A DNA stretch of 54,798 nucleotides, from contig JAFPWD010000016.1 in the NCBI GenBank assembly GCA_017395105.1, forward strand, positions 1-54,798. Reading direction: 5' to 3'. Made by a program: the position numbers and the translations under genes. The notes under the pieces are model-generated. The model had not been told where the DNA came from and made no database searches. It saw only the letters and a program-made list of their open reading frames with translations. Source of the stretch: Clostridia bacterium. GTDB taxonomy: Bacteria; Bacillota; Clostridia; Christensenellales; CAG-138. Numbering within the stretch: the stretch's first letter is position 1; the number at the start of each line of letters is the position of its first letter. Positions 54,348 to 54,798 of the stretch are shown piece by piece.

Positions 54348-54611
54348 GATCGCAAGGCCCCCGAAACGGTATCGGATCACTCAGCCGCAGCAACGGGATC
54401 GGATCGCACGGGAGCCGCTCAGAGCAGTGTGTGCCGGAGCTGCGGAAAGCTGCTTACGGACAAGAAATATGTTGTTTGCAACAATTGCAACATCAAAGCC
54501 AAGCAGAGCGGTAAATGCGCCGTATGCGGAAAGCAGACGGATCGAGCTTCAAACGGAAGGGGCTACTACCCGCTTTGCCGCGATTGCAACTTCAAATACA
54601 GAAATCCATGA
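54348..54611 (+). other. Zinc-ribbon segment in frame behind the cmr6 TAG
   Basis: Starting right after the cmr6 TAG, the frame is open for 87 codons. A Ser/Ala/Thr-rich linker (PETVSDHSAAATGSDRTGA) is followed by a double zinc ribbon with paired cysteines: CRSCGK, CNNCNI, CAVCGK and CRDCNF. A GTG at 54429 could start a 60-residue protein, but it has no ribosome site. The linker-like sequence and shared frame suggest it is, or recently was, a C-terminal RNA-binding extension of Cmr6. Confidence 0.65.
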
Positions 54612-54688
54612 TCCGCGCAGTGAAGCGCGCAGCAGGCACGTGCTCAATGTATATTGCAGGGGCTGTTGCATTAAGCCCCAATAAAACA

Positions 54689-54720
54689 AGACCGGGCGAT
54701 CCGCAAGGGTTGCCCGGTCT
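54689..54720. terminator. Hairpin terminator after the cmr operon
   Basis: Perfect 9-bp stem AGACCGGGC (54689-54697) with GCCCGGTCT (54712-54720). The plus side is followed by GCTGCTTTC, the minus side by TGTTTTATT. A smaller GGGGCT/AGCCCC hairpin precedes it at 54659-54679. Together these end the cmr transcript. Confidence 0.7.
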
Positions 54721-54730
54721 GCTGCTTTCA

Positions 54731-54738
54731 TGTATAAT
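54731..54738 (+). promoter_or_regulatory. Extended -10 promoter near the right edge
   Basis: TGTATAAT at 54731-54738 with no good -35, about 45 bases before an ATG at 54782. Confidence 0.4.
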
Positions 54739-54781
54739 TAGTTTAGCGAAAAAAACAGACAGAAAGCAGGGATATTGTACA

Positions 54782-54798
54782 ATGAAAGCACGCGGAAA
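54782..54798 (+). CDS. Start of a gene cut by the window edge
   Basis: ATG followed by AAAGCACGCGG (Met-Lys-Ala-Arg-Gly) after a promoter-like box and a CAGGGA ribosome-site candidate. Only five full codons are visible, so neither product nor reality can be judged firmly. Confidence 0.3.

Noticed and set aside
39591-54611. A CARF-domain effector (Csm6, Csx1, Can or Card) in the island
   Set aside because: All genes were read and none has a CARF-HEPN or CARF-nuclease layout.
1-54798. Reassignment of TAG as a sense codon
   Set aside because: ktrB and the nitrilase-like gene end normally at TAG, most genes have no internal TAG, and the two interpretable in-frame ambers would need two different amino acids. 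Kept only as a question of occasional suppression.
1-54798. tRNA or rRNA genes
   Set aside because: The intergenic gaps were read for cloverleaf and rRNA-like sequence by eye and none was convincing; a covariance search would be decisive.

Overview
The window looks like a chromosomal segment of a Gram-positive, clostridial-type (Bacillota) bacterium, probably an anaerobe of gut or fermenter origin. The evidence is a T-box leader before leuS, KtrAB potassium uptake, a VanW-family protein, a SpoVB/MurJ-like flippase, a YgiQ-type radical SAM protein, a dockerin-tagged secreted subtilase, strong AGGAGG ribosome sites and TTG/GTG starts. I cannot assign a genus.

Bases 1-34,000 are mostly housekeeping. 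In order: purA and purB with a lipoprotein gene; an ECF sigma factor with two membrane proteins; an SDR plus DUF4177 pair below a serine-palmitoyltransferase-like alpha-oxoamine synthase; pncB; ktrA/ktrB; a UPF0340 protein; an SGNH hydrolase; leuS under T-box control; an XRE regulator followed by an ABC exporter; an operon of flippase, dgt, aroQ, aroE and a nitrilase-like gene; ygiQ; a small membrane-protein gene broken by one amber codon; vanW; a 1,220-residue subtilase; and tadA. A Y-family polymerase gene then faces a LexA/CI-like S24 repressor gene. Three minus-strand genes are followed by copies of a small hairpin plus GTGAATAGT-type intergenic repeat.

Bases 36,000-39,600 are a junkyard of mobile DNA: a 3'-truncated IS3-family element, a DUF4143 AAA ATPase gene interrupted by an amber codon, the tail of a serine recombinase fused back-to-back to the tail of an IS256-family element, and an orphan coding remnant.

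Bases 39,591-54,611 are a complete type III-B CRISPR-Cas island. Leftward: a reverse transcriptase-Cas1 fusion, cas2 and cas6 (adaptation and crRNA processing). Rightward: a 40-repeat array with its own promoter and the 8-nt handle AUUGAAAC, then a small DEDDh exonuclease gene, and an operon of a two-TM CorA-like membrane protein, an unrecognised coiled-coil protein, and cmr1, cas10 (cmr2), cmr3, cmr4, cmr5 and cmr6. Cas10 has an intact GGDD cyclase motif but no HD nuclease domain, and no CARF effector is present. The reading is that foreign RNA bound by the Cmr complex makes Cas10 synthesise a nucleotide messenger that opens or activates the membrane protein. By analogy with CorA-type systems this messenger may be SAM-AMP, with the DEDDh enzyme as a candidate off-switch. 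RT-Cas1 could add spacers from RNA. The frame of cmr6 runs past a TAG into a zinc-ribbon segment, and the coiled-coil gene is of unknown function; these are the least explained parts.
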